From contig OZ024865.1 of NCBI GenBank assembly GCA_964017155.1, positions 17,316,399 through 17,380,398 of the forward strand: a stretch of 64,000 bases of DNA, given 5' to 3'. Position numbers and translations under genes: made by a program. The notes beneath the pieces are model-generated. The model did no database searches. It was not told where the DNA came from and saw only the letters and a program-made list of their open reading frames with translations. Positions 33,792 to 48,700 of the stretch are shown here, one piece after another. Numbering within the stretch: the stretch's first letter is position 1; the number at the start of each line of letters is the position of its first letter. The stretch comes from Oasisia sp. SBJ-2009. Lineage: Eukaryota > Annelida > Polychaeta > Sabellida > Siboglinidae.

Positions 33792-36700
33792 TTTTATATT
33801 TATATATATATATATATACATATACATATAGATATAGAAAGCACTTAGAAGCAAAATGGCTCAGGGGTAGAGCTACAGACCCTTGGCTAAGAGCACCCGG
33901 GTTCGAAACCTGTGCTGTGATGTTAAAACATTGGGCAAGTTTTTTAACTCTACATTACTCCAGTTCACTCAGTTATATAAATGAGTACCCGGCTATAGAC
34001 AGTGGTGGATATGTGTACGAGCAGTCTTCACGCACTAATTGTAGCATGACTGGATGCTTCCCAGAGAAGCCGAGATGGTGTCTCATTGAACAGGTCTGTC
34101 AGGGAAATAAAGTGTAAAGCACTTTGAGCAGGCCTAAAGACTGGATATTGGGCTATATAAGAACTTACCTTGATATATATACATATATATATATGTATAT
34201 AAATAAACTATATATACTAAATAACAAAGTCATAATCAGTCAAGGAAAAAACCTAAATACAGGGTTCATACACTTCAGCAACTATAAAATTCCATGCCAT
34301 TTCCATGCTTTTCCATGCTCTCTCTCAATACAATTTCCATGCTAACTAATTATCGACTTACAAGTACACTGACCACAATAGATGCAGAATGTACACTGCT
34401 TAATTTTACATCCATTTATTGAACTAACCCAGGACAGCAATTGTGAATTCAGTTAGCTTAGTAACATTTCCATAGTATATTTATATTATATAATCTATTA
34501 AATTACGTTACTCATCAATACTGTTCGTACATGTTAATACTATAGTAAACGTCAATCAATTCATTATAATATCTTAAAGTTCTAATAGTAATAGTACATA
34601 TATTATAATTACAAACTTCAAAGTAAACAGACAATATTGAGTTTTATTTATTTCAAGAAATCAAACTTTATTGAATCAAAACAAGGCACTTATGCAGAAG
34701 TCGGACCCACCTCGATTTTCCAATTATAACTACATATATGCCTATATTGGATACCTTATTCAAACTCTAATCCTAGACATGATCAATCAGCATACCCAGG
34801 TATATTTATATTTCACAAATATTGCATTTTGAAACCAAAATAGCGCTCCGATTTGTGCCAGTCGCAAGCGCAGCGGTGCATGTGTCACTGCGCGTGCACA
34901 TGGAATGAGCGATAAACAGATTGTTTAGTAAACTTCAGTTCAGTAAACTTCACGTTCATTCAGTGTCTCAGTCAGAACTACCCCAGGTAGATGTTTTCAT
35001 GTTGGCTATATCGCTTTACGCCGCCGCCGTGACTTTTCATGGCACCTTCGCCCATGTCGAAACTTCGTTGACACACGCGACACGACGCGCGAAATACGTC
35101 CTTTGAATCGCGACGTATTCAACCAGTAAACTCTGGCCGCTGAAGCAAATGGTCTTGAAACCGCGATTTCCCCATAATTAGCCTCCTTTCTCACAGTATT
35201 AAATGTTCCGACTGATAATTACTGTATTTACACTACACTCAAAAAGACGCAGAGGCAACCGGCCACAAAAACGGGTTTCACTTTACCCAAATCACGGGTT
35301 TTGCGACGGTTCTATCTTTGTCCGCTAGGTATTAAACAAGTGGTGCCACCAGGGGGAATGTAAGAAACTTATAGTGGTTCGCGGCCCGTCTGCCATTTTA
35401 TTCTTGAAAACTAAAAATTCCAGGTTTTCCATGCTATTTTATAAAATTCCATGCTTTCAAGGCCTTGATTTTGAACTAATGAAATTCCATGCTATTCAAG
35501 GATTTCCATGCCCCGTGCGAACCCTGTAAATAAATGCTATAATAAATAGGTCAGCTAGCGATTAAATAAAAGACTGGATATTGGGCAACATACCTTGCTC
35601 TCCATTGTCAACGAAGACAGGCGGAAGTAGTCAATGTCAAACCCATCAAAGAACTGGGCCACACTGTGGATAGGGGTCAAGGTCATTGTTGCATCGTACA
35701 AGATCGTGGACGCCATCTTTGTCTCTGGAATGACTGAATCTCTCACGTTGGAATGTAACGTATCCAGTTTCGACTGCACCCAACAGCGGACATCATTCTG
35801 AAGATAGAAGACACATTATCATCATACTTCCCAATTACTAGAACTTTATTTTAAACATAAAAGACAAACTAAAAATATTTATTCAAATGATTACGAACAA
35901 TATGTAAGTGTGTGAAGGAGTTTACCAGAATTGTTGGTTACAATAATAACCCTTACTTCTGACATGCAGAAGTATAGCACAGTCAATTTATCTTCTCTTT
36001 TACTACATTTCCTTCTGTCCTTTTTTCTCATAATATAGTAGACTGGCTGAAGACTATGTCCACAGGAGTTGTACAGCGGTTGAGCTATGTTAGTAAGGAC
36101 TTCATATAGAGTACTTCAACTAGTTCAAGTATGGTAGTAAGGAAGGTAACATCTGAAGTATTGTCAGTAAGGAAGGTAGATAGAGTATATGCAGTATGTC
36201 GGTAAAAAACTGAGAATACATGAAGTATGTCAGTGAGGAAGGCAGTACCTGAAGTATGTCAGTGAGGAAGGCAGTACCTGAAGTATGTGAGTAAGGAAGG
36301 CTGTACCTGAAGTATGTCAATAAGGAAGGCAGTACCTGAAGTATGTCAGTAAGGAAGGCAGTACCTGAAGTATGTGAGTAAGGAAGGCTGCACCTGAAGT
36401 ATGTCAGTAAGGAAGGCTGTACCTGAAGCATGTCAGTAAGGAAGGCAGTACCTGAAGTATGTCAGTAAGGAAGGCTGTACCTGAAGCATGTCAGTAAGGA
36501 AGGCAGTACCTGAAGTATGTCAGTAAGGAAGGCAGTACCTGAAGTATGTCAGTAAGGAAGGCTGTACCTGAAGCATGTCAGTAAGGAAGGCAGTACCTGA
36601 AGTATGTCAGTAAGGAAGGCAGTACCTGAAGTATGTCAGTAAGGAAGGCTGTACCTGAAGTATGTCAGTAAGGAAGGCTGTACCTGAAGTATGTCAGTAA

Positions 36701-39700
36701 GGAAGGCTGTACCTGAAGTATGTCAGTAAGGAAGGCTGTACCTGAAGCATGTCAGTAAGGAAGGCAGTACCTGAGGTATGTCAGTAAGGAAGGCAGTACC
36801 TGAAGTATGTCAGTAAGGAAGGCAGTACCTGAAGTATGTCAGTAAGGAAGGCAGTACCTGAAGTATGTCAGTTATGAAGGCAGTACCTGAAGTATGTCAG
36901 TAAGGAAGGCAGTACCTGAAGTATGTCAGTTATGAAGGCAGTACCTGAAGTATGTCGGTAAGGAAGGCAGTACCTGAGGTATGTCAGTAAGGAAGGCAGT
37001 ACCTGAAGTATGTCAGTAAGGAAGGCAGTACCTGAAGTATGTCAGTAAGGAAGGCAGTACCTGAAGTATGTCAGTAAGGAAGGCAGTACCTGAAGTATGT
37101 CAGTAAGGAAAGCAGTACCTGAAGTATGTCAGTGAGGAAGGCAGTACCTGAAGTATGTCAGTAAGGAAGGCAGTACCTGAAGTATGTCAGTTATGAAGGC
37201 AGTACCTGAAGTATGTCAGTAAGGAAGGCTGTACCTGAAGTATGTCAGTAAGGAAGGCAGTACCTGAAGTATGTCAGTTATAAAGGCAGTACCTGAAGTA
37301 TGTCAGTGAGGAAGGCAGTACCTGAAGTATGTCAGTAAGGAAGGCAGTACCTGAAGTATGTCAGTTATGAAGGCAGTACCTGAAGTATGTCAGTAAGGAA
37401 GGCTGTACCTGAAGTATGTCAGTAAGGAAGGCAGTACCTGCAGTATGTCAGTAAGGAAGGCAGTACCTGAAGTATGTCAGTAAGGAAGGCAGTACCTGAA
37501 GTATGTCAGTAAGGAAGGCAGTACCTGAAGTATGTCAGTAAGGAAGGCAGTACCTGAAGTATGTCAGTAAGGAAGGCAGTACCTGAAGTATGTCAGTAAG
37601 GAAGGCAGTACCTGAAGTATGTCAGTAAGGAAGGCAGTACCTGAAGTATGTCAGTGAGGAAGGCAGTACCTGAAGTATGTCAGTAAGGAAGGCAGTACCT
37701 GAAGTATGTCAGTGAGGAAGGCAGTACCTGAAGTATGTCAGTAAGGAAGGCAGTACCTGAAGTATGTCAGTAAGGAAGGCAGTACCTGAAGTATGTCAGT
37801 AAGGAAGGCAGTACCTGAAGTATGTCAGTAAGGAAGGCAATACCTGAAGTATGTCAGTGAGGAAGGCAGTACCTGAAGTATGTCAGTGAGGAAGGCAACA
37901 CCTGAAGTATGTCAGTAAGGAAGGCAGTACCTGAAGTATGTCAGTAAGGAAGGCAGTACCTGAAGTATGTCAGTAAGGAAGGCAGTACCTGAAGTATGTC
38001 AGTAAGGAAGGCAATACCTGAAGTATGTCAGTGAGGAAGGCAGTACCTGAAGTATGTCAGTGAGGAAGGCAACACCTGAAGTATGTCAGTAAGGAAGGCA
38101 GTACCTGAAGTATGTCAGTAAGGAAGGCAGTACCTGAAGTATGTCAGTGAGGAAGGCAGTACCTGAAGTATGTCAGTGAGGAAGGCAGTACCTGAAGTAT
38201 GTCAGTAAGGAAGGCAGTACCTGAAGTATGTCAGTAAGGAAGGCAGTACCTGAAGTATGTCAGTGAGGAAAGCAGTACCTGAAGTATGTCAGTAAGGAAG
38301 GCAGTACCTGAAGTATGTCAGTAGGGAAGGCAGTACGTGAAGTATGTCAGTGAGGAAGGCAGTACCTGAAGTATGTCAGTGAGGAAGGCAATACCTGAAG
38401 TATGTCAGTAAGGAAGGCAGTACCTGAAGTATGTCAGTAAGGAAGGCAGTACCTGAAGTATGTCAGTGAGGAAGGCAGTACCTGAAGTATGTCAGTAAGG
38501 AAGGCAGTACCTGAAGTATGTCAGTAAGGAAGGCAGTACCTGAAGTATGTCAGTAAGGAAGGCAGTACCTGAAGTATGTCAGTAAGGAAGGCAGTACCTG
38601 AAGTATGTCAGTAAGGAAGGCAGTACCTGAAGTATGTCAGTGAGGAAGGCAGACACTTGTTGTAGGGCGTGTTTGTTACAAGCCCACACCCGTAGATTCA
38701 ACAGCCACGAGAGAATTCTGAAAATATACAATACCAAAGTTTGATGTAAGTCTACAAAAACGAATCAATAAGCATTAAATGCAGCAACTAGCAATATGTC
38801 TCAAAGGTAAAAAAATACAAAATGGCACATTCTGTTTGATCCAGGTATATTTAAAAGTCTGGTAGATGGAGCCACCTGCCTGGTTTATCAATAATATATT
38901 AAAAATGGTTAATCTTCTAGATGTCTCTGATCTTAGATCATCTGTTTCCAAACAAGTTTTTGTTTCTAAGACTAACCTCAATATTGGCAAATGTGATTTT
39001 TCTATAGCTGCACCAATAATCTGGAATCACCTCCCTACTACATTTAAATCTTGTGAAACATTAGCAAAATTTCGCAATAAGCTCAGCATTTTTTGTTTTA
39101 AATTGCCTTTAAAAAAAATTGGCAGTAAATGCACAAATGACAACTCTTGTCTGTCTGAGTTTATATGATACACTTGTTTTTGTTTGTTGCACATCTGAAC
39201 TTGAATTTATTTTCTAGAACACAGGTACTGTAGAAGGGATACAATTACTTACTTACATACAGATTTATAAGGTTGTATGTAAGTAAGTAAAAGCTTTATT
39301 TCATGATGGTAACCATGTTACGTGGTATATCATGATTTTCAATGGGCCATCATCTTGCATGCATACATACACCATATACATACATACATACATACATACA
39401 TACATACAATAAAGCTTTCGATAAAATATATAGTTCACAACAATATAAATATAACCACAGTAGTAATAAATAGATAAAAATAAATAAACTGTAATTATAA
39501 ACAAATACATATTATTAAAATATAATTAAAAATATTTAATTAATTATAAAAAATTACATTAATAAATTATTTAACATTATTTAGAAGAAAATATATTGAT
39601 TATAATAAATAAAGTTTATATAAAATAGGTTGATAGCATTATTGTATTAAAAAAAAAACTACTGCCATTTCTGGCAGAGGGCAGAGGGACAGCAGGAGAT

Positions 39701-42700
39701 CAACGTGTTCTGTTTATTTTAAGAGAAACGAGAATACAAGATAAACATGTCATACCCTAAGCTCTTCTCTAAGGCTTCTGTGTCGAGGAGATTTGGTGGA
39801 AAGAGAGACGGAACTTGCCGAGGTGTTGAGCGCATTCTCTCCACCATACACGTGACGTAGGTCGTAGCTGTGTAGCTGAACAGGGACAACTGAAGCAGAA
39901 CAGTTCCACATGAGTGACTACATAATCACCAGCAGTTTATCATTACTTTAAACAGTGGCTGTCTATTCTTTATAATCCCAGCAAACAAGGAACCATTTCT
40001 GAACCAGTTGGCACGTGTCATACTGGTTCATAATTGGTACCGCTCCACCAGTACATGTTTTCATGTGTCTTCACATGAATACACGTGTTCTGCCTGTTGT
40101 CACGAGTTTTGAACGAGTTTGACACGAGTCATACTGGGTCAGAACTGGTGATTTCAAGGTAAACACGTATCGACAAACCAAATTTGTTCACAGAATCCAG
40201 TGAAATCAGTGAATTGAGCCAGTTGAACTCATTAATTCACTTTCAGAAAATGTGAAATCATGGGTTCTTGTTTGCTGGGTTGTGATATTTTGTGTGTCAT
40301 TTTTGTTATGACATTCACTGACCCACCTCGGTACTGGTCAGTAGTCCGCGGTCACTACTGCCCGAGTCGCGGATGGACACTGGTTGGAGCAGAGACAATT
40401 CCGCTTCGAGCTTTGTCACTTTCTCCCGCAGAAGGCTGTCGGACACGTCACAGTCATACGTTGTTGTGGCAACCAGTTCCATGATGACAATCAGCTCCCT
40501 GGTGACAGAGTAAGTAGATATGTTCAGTGTGTTAAAGTGTATGTAGGGCCATCGCAGGTACTAGTAGAAATGTCCATCGTCATGATGGTGTAGTGTTTAC
40601 ATTTTTACGTATAAACTTTCTGATTGACGTTTCTGCGCATGCATGATAAATATAAAATCATTAATGTGCAGCAAAAGGACAATGCCTTTATGGTATAAAT
40701 ACTATGGGTTGTTCATTAGGATGTATATAACCTCTCTGCAAAGTTATTTGTCCCAAATTGACACGAGGCAAACAGTTTTGAGGCATCTTTTGATAGCAAG
40801 CATAAATCACGTGACTGTAGTGTGCCATAATCCATGACAGTGATTTAAGCAAACGTACGATATAATTGTACTGAAAGACATTTTAAGCAAATCTTCACAG
40901 TAATCATCACAGAAGAGTTAACGAACAGTCCGTAGCATTTATACCAAAAATGCTTTGTCGTTTCGCTGCACATTGATAATTTTACATTTTTCACGCATGT
41001 GCAGAAACGTCAATCGGGAAGTTTATAATGATCGGAAAAATGTAAGCGCAACAACGACTTAACATTCACACGTGCATATGATGTAAGTCCACAATTTACT
41101 TTTCCTTCATTTCCTATCATATATGTTATAGAAAATTTCATACATATTTAACCTCCACTGGTAGAAGTGCCCTGGGAAATACATGAAATGGTAATACCTC
41201 AGTTTTCTACTCACTCCACGCTGCGTAATGGCAGATGTAGACCATACCGTGGTCTTCATATACACACAAATAGTTTAATACATGCTTGCACAAACGTATA
41301 CATGAGTGTGCGCAGAATGATTTACGAAGTAACTGCATCTAACAATTGTCAAAAACAGCCCCAACATACGTATATGTACATCCATATGCACACACACACA
41401 CTCACTCACTCACTCACTCACTCACTCACTCACTCACTCACTCACTCACTCACTCACTCACTCACTCACTCACTCACTCACTCACTCACTCACTCACTCA
41501 CTCACTCACTCACTCACTCACTCACTCACTCACTCACTCATTCACTCATACACTCTCACTCATACACACTCACACACATTCAATCACACAGGCAAGCATA
41601 GACACACACTGATCTTGAGTTGAATATGGCACCACCAAAGATGGCACCAGTATAACCAAAATTAACGTCAACATAACTGCAGTTATGATAACACCAGCCT
41701 TTTTTGCTGCTGTCAGTATTCTCTGGCAGCCACCTAATCTGCATGTCTTTTGTCTTGGATACGTGATACATTAAGTCGAGGAGTCCAGCTCTAAGGTTTT
41801 ACTCTTTTCATTTAATATTACATCATATGGCTAGAATATGCATGTTGAAGGTTCACTGCCTGCCAATTTTGCTTAGTTACTTTAAGAACAATGCCCCCAA
41901 TTTTTAAGATTTTGCCTGCAACACACTCAAATCATTGAAATGGTAAACAAATAAAAATGTTAAACAAAATTTATTGGCAATAATGCCGAGGTGAGCAGTC
42001 AACTGTAATACCCTTTGATGTTTAATTTTCCCACGTTCTAGACAGCAGACAACCCTTTATAAATTACTGCTGTGCTACTGATTTTCATGTAAGAAACATG
42101 ACATGCCAGCAAACAACGACCCGTTATTTCACGTGTTCTGTAAGTGAATTCACGAGTTCAACTGGCTCAATTCACTTGAATTCAACGGATTCTGTGAACA
42201 AATTTGATGTGTCGACACGTGTTTACCATTAAATCACCACTTTTTCACGTGATGACACGTGCCCGTGAAAGCGTACCAGTTCTGACCCAGTACGACTCAT
42301 GTCAAACTCGTTCAAAACTTGTAAAAACAGGCAGAACACATGTATTCACATGTATTCACGTGTATTCATATGAAAACACATACTGGTGGAGCGGTACCAA
42401 TTATGAACCAGTATGACACGTGCCAACTGGTTCAGAAATGGTTCCCCGTTTGCTGGGATCAATCAATGCAAGCTGATAGGAATTATTTCACATTAAAATA
42501 CTGATTTTCACAAAAGAAACATGCATGTGTGAGAGAGTGTGATTGACCTACATGAGAACTTGTGTGACCTTGGAGAAGTGATTCTGTACAGAGAACTGTC
42601 GTAGGATGCTCTGACTCGGCGCTGGCAGGCACAGCAGCACTGGTGGCTCCACCTGGTCACAACCGCTGGTGTCGGGCGATGCGGGAACCAGCACCAGTGA

Positions 42701-45700
42701 CACGTCGCAGTGCTGCGTCGACGCATCGGCCGGTGCACTGCACTGATGACGCAGTGACGCGTCATGGTGCAGTTGCTCACCGAGTTCTGCTGCACTAGAG
42801 CTGCGCTGGTGATGTCGACACACATTCAGATGCGTCATACTGAAGTGATGCGGCACTGGCGTACTAGTACTGCATGGACGTGTCACTGTGTCACCGTCCG
42901 ACGCGTCACTAAACAGCGGCGGTGTCGGACGCGAACTCAGAATCGAGTCTGTGGATTTGCTTTTCACCGACAGTCTTGGTGATGAGTCACTCAATTGACT
43001 ATTTAGTGACGTAGGTTCCGACGCGACACTACATCTGTCGAGTGGCACTGATTCATCCAGTGACGTCATCAGTTGAATGTCACTGTGTCGACACTGAGTC
43101 AAGGATTTTGGTGGCGACAACTGGCCTGTGTCACTAAAACGTCTTGACACTCGTAGTAGTGACGCGTCACAACTTTTGCACCGTTGAGGTATCGATTCAA
43201 CTGACGTGTCACTAATTCTGTCAAGGCTCCGACGCTGCTTCTGCAACTACAGTTGAAATAAATAATAACAATGAACTTTAACTTATAAATTTGAAAAATA
43301 TAACTGATTACATTTTACCCCACAAGACGAGTATCATATATCTGAAGGAACTATGCCCTCTATTACATAAGATGAAATATGTTCAAATTACAGGCCTGCT
43401 GGCTTCTTAACTGTATTTAATTAGCTTGAAATCATCTTTTAAATTTGTCTGCCTTTTTGCTTGTCTTGCAAACACACCGTTCAAGTATTTAAAAAAAACA
43501 TAATTCAATTGGCCATGATTGGCTCTAATTATATATGTATGCATCCCTACCAAAACATAACCTGTGAACTTTTATGGTTTCCAGATTTAAACCACACAAC
43601 AAGCAATTAAAATATTCTTGTAGTATAATTTAACTTAGTTTGTAGCTTAATTGTCAGTGATGAGTACAACGTTTCGACCCGCCAACTACGGGCCTTGTTC
43701 ACGTACTGGTGTCACGTGTGTTGCCTCAGATTTCGTACTCATCATCAACAATTAAGCTCCAAAGTAAGTTAAATTATACTACAATAAACCATCCTTAGAG
43801 CCATGAACAATATATACAATAAGCAATTAAATATCTTGCTAATGATTTATAGATACAAATCAGGTATTATTTTATTTTACAGGAATGCCTGCAAGGCCGG
43901 GATGTTCTAGGAGCATTACCTGTGCCTGCTGACTGAGTGCCTTCAAGGCATGGATGTAGAGCTTGCGTACAATGTGGTAATAGTCTTCCATGGAGCACTG
44001 GTCACTCTCAGCACTGTCCAGCTGGTCAACATCCTGCATAACATGATGACCATACTCAGACTATTCCAAGTAGTGAATAAAAGTCACCTTTGACCCATTT
44101 TCAAGCAACAAGATCCATAAAGCTTACAAAATGGCTGCCATGTATGTGACTCTGTCAGAGATTTTGTTACATATTTTGTGGAAATTATATTGGATGGATG
44201 GGTGGGTGGGTGGGTGGGTGGGTGGGTGGATGGATGGATGGATGGATGGATGGATGGATGGATGGATGGATGGATGGATGGATGGATGTGGATGGATGGA
44301 TGTGGATGGATGGATGGATGGATGGATGTGGATGGATGGATGGATGGATGGATGGATGGATGGATGGATGTGGATGGATGGATGGATGGATGGATGGATG
44401 GATGGATGGATGGATGGATGGATGGATGGATGGATGGATGGATGGATGGATGGAAGGATGGATGTGGATGGATGGATGTGGGTGGATGGATGGATGGATG
44501 TGGATGGATGTGGATGGATGTGGATGGATGGATGGATGGATGGATGTGGATGGATGGATGGATGGATGTGGATGGATGGATGGATGGATACACGGATTGA
44601 TGGATGGATGGATAGATGGAGGGATAGATGGGTGGGTGGATGGATGGATGGATGGATGGATTGATGGATGGATGGATGGATTGATGGATGGATGGATGGA
44701 TGGATGGATGGGTGGATGGATGGATGGATGGATGGATGGATGGATGGATGGATGGATGGATGGATGGATGGATGGATGGATACATGGATTGATGGATGGA
44801 TGGATGGATGGATGGATGGATGGATGGGTGGGTGGGTGGGTGGGTGGGTGGATGGGTGGGTGGATGGATGGATGGATGGATGGATGGCTGTGGATGGATG
44901 GATGCGGATGTGGATGGATGTGGATGTGGATGGATGGATGGGTGGGTGGATGGATGAATAGATAGATGGATGAATTAATGAATGAACACTTATTTAAAAC
45001 ATTGAGACCATTATATGCAGGACAAACCAAAAAACAAATTTTACTATAATATTGCAAGGGAAAATGTCTAAATGTGGTAAACATGAAGCCATTGACTTAA
45101 TTTCATTCACTCATTCAAACCGGCTGAAAAAGTTTAACATTTCTGCCTCACCTGTTTGATCGACAGCTGCAGCCTCAGTCTGAGCTGACCTTGACGTTTG
45201 ACCTTCTGCTTTCGATCTTCGTACAGATCAAACCATTGGTCACACCCTCCAGCAGGTATATCCTGTGTACATCAGGGGCATGTTAATTCACCCCCAATAT
45301 AATGTAGGAACTCTTAAAATGGAATTTTTCAAAAAATAAAGGCGTTAGTTTTCTTCCAAACGCTCTGAACGTCTCAACCCTAGGTGCAAATCATCCATGA
45401 GGAAAACATCAACATCCGCCCATATAAATAATAGTTAGATACAAACAAAGACAACAATATATCTATTATTTAAAACAAGGTTCTCTGTCCACTATCTGAA
45501 ATCATGGGAACTACACAACCTATAAGGCTTTTCTGGGTGCGGAAATGTGCCACCAAAATATGTACAACAGGTTGTTTCCAATGCTGGTGTTTTTTTAAGG
45601 AAAATATTCTAATTGTAAGCACTGTTTTTGAACTTAATAAACTAAACAGTTTCTATGCAATGCAACTAGCATATGCCAGGCCTTCATCAGAAAATCCAGA

Positions 45701-48700
45701 TCTCCTGCAGAAGCTGCCAGATATTGTTGAAAAAGACAGGTAAACAAAATCTAAATGGTGACGAAATAAAAACACTTTTATGTGAGATATCGACACAACC
45801 TCCATAACATCTAGACACAACCTCCATAACATCTAGACACAACCTCCATAACATCTCGACACAACCTCCATAACATCTAGACACAACCTCCATAACATCT
45901 AGACACAACCTCCATAACATCTAGACACAACCTCCATAACATCTCGACACAACCTCCATAACATCTAGACACAACCTCCATAACATCTAGACACAACCTC
46001 CATAACATCTCGACACAACCTCCATAACATCTCGACACAACCTCCATAACATCTCGACACAACCTCCATAACATCTAGACACAACCTCCATAACATCTCG
46101 ACACAACCTCCATAACATCTCGACACAACCTCCATAACATCTAGACACAACCTCCATAACATCTAGACACAACCTCCATAACATCTAGACACAACCTCCA
46201 TAACATCTAGACACAACCTCCATAACATCTAGACACAACCTCCATAACATCTAGACACAACCTCCATAACATCTAGACACAACCTCCATAACATCTAGAC
46301 ACAACCTCCATAACATCTAGACACAACCTCCATAACATCTAGACACAACCTCCATAACATCTAGACACAACCTCCATAACATCTAGACACAACCTCCATA
46401 ACATCTAGACACAACCTCCATAACATCTAGACACAACCTCCATAACATCTAGACACAACCTCCATAACATCTCGACACAACCTCCATAACATCTAGACAC
46501 AACCTCCATAACATCTAGACACAACCTCCATAACATCTAGACACAACCTCCATAACATCTAGACACAACCTCCATAACATCTAGACACAACCTCCATAAC
46601 ATCTAGACACAACCTCCATAACATCTAGACACAACCTCCATAACATCTAGACACAACCTCCATAACATCTAGACACAACCTCCATAACATCTAGACACAA
46701 CCTCCATAACATCTCGACACAACCTCCATAACATCTCGACACAACCTCCATAACATCTAGACACAACCTCCATAACATCTAGACACAACCTCCATAACAT
46801 CTAGACACAACCTCCATAACATCTAGACACAACCTCCATAACATCTAGACACAACCTCCATAACATCTAGACACAACCTCCATAACATCTAGACACAACC
46901 TCCATAACATCTAGACACAACCTCCATAACATCTAGACACAACCTCCATAACATCTAGACACAACCTCCATAACATCTAGACACAACCTCCATAACATCT
47001 AGACACAACCTCCATAACATCTAGACACAACCTCCATAACATCTAGACACAACCTCCATAACATCTAGACACAACCTCCATAACATCTAGACACAACCTC
47101 CATAACATCTAGACACAACCTCCATAACATCTAGACACAACCTCCATAACATCTAGACACAACCTCCATAACATCTAGACACAACCTCCATAACATCTAG
47201 ACACAACCTCCATAACATCTAGACACAACCTCCATAACATCTAGACACAACCTCCATAACATCTAGACACAACCTCCATAACATCTAGACACAACCTCCA
47301 TAACATCTAGACACAACCTCCATAACATCTAGACACAACCTCCATAACATCTAGACACAACCTCCATAACATCTAGACACAACCTCCATAACATCTAGAC
47401 ACAACCTCCATAACATCTAGACACAACCTCCATAACATCTCGACACAACCTCCATAACATCTAGACACAACCTCCATAACATCTAGACACAACCTCCATA
47501 ACATCTAGACACAACCTCCATAACATCTAGACACAACCTCCATAACATCTCGACACAACCTCCATAACATCTCGACACAACCTCCATAACATCTCGACAC
47601 AACCTCCATAACATCTAGACACAACCTCCATAACATCTAGACACAACCTCCATAACATCTAGACACAACCTCCATAACATCTAGACACAACCTCCATAAC
47701 ATCTAGACACAACCTCCATAACATCTAGACACAACCTCCATAACATCTAGACACAACCTCCATAACATCTAGACACAACCTCCATAACATCTAGACACAA
47801 CCTCCATAACATCTAGACACAACCTCCATAACATCTAGACACAACCTCCATAACATCTCGACACAACCTCCATAACATCTAGACACAACCTCCATAACAT
47901 CTAGACACAACCTCCATAACATCTCGACACAACCTCCATAACATCTAGACACAACCTCCATAACATCTAGACACAACCTCCATAACATCTAGACACAACC
48001 TCCATAACATCTCGACACAACCTCCATAACATCTAGACACAACCTCCATAACATCTAGACACAACCTCCATAACATCTCGACACAACCTCCATAACATCT
48101 CGACACAACCTCCATAACATCTAGACACAACCTCCATAACATCTAGACACAACCTCCATAACATCTCGACACAACCTCCATAACATCTAGACACAACCTC
48201 CATAACATCTAGACACAACCTCCATAACATCTAGACACAACCTCCATAACATCTCGACACAACCTCCATAACATCTCGACACAACCTCCATAACATCTAG
48301 ACACAACCTCCATAACATCTAGACACAACCTCCATAACATCTAGACACAACCTCCATAACATCTAGACACAACCTCCATAACATCTAGACACAACCTCCA
48401 TAACATCTAGACACAACCTCCATAACATCTCGACACAACCTCCATAACATCTCGACACAACCTCCATAACATCTAGACACAACCTCCATAACATCTAGAC
48501 ACAACCTCCATAACATCTAGACACAACCTCCATAACATCTCGACACAACCTCCATAACATCTCGACACAACCTCCATAACATCTAGACACAACCTCCATA
48601 ACATCTAGACACAACCTCCATAACATCTAGACACAACCTCCATAACATCTCGACACAACCTCCATAACATCTAGACACAACCTCCATAACATCTCGACAC

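Noticed and set aside
36146..38655. CRISPR-like array of regular repeats
   Set aside because: Units are contiguous 29-mers without spacers, in an animal intron; a minisatellite.
43644..43700. Hammerhead ribozyme in foldback F1 (GATGAG and GTTTCGAC)
   Set aside because: The CTGATGA and GAAA core parts are not on the same strand in the required order.
44084..45084. Long frames on both strands (up to 299 codons) with Met-Asp-Gly-Trp or Ser-Ile-His-Pro repeats
   Set aside because: Translation of (GGAT)n; no splice or start context and both strands equally open.
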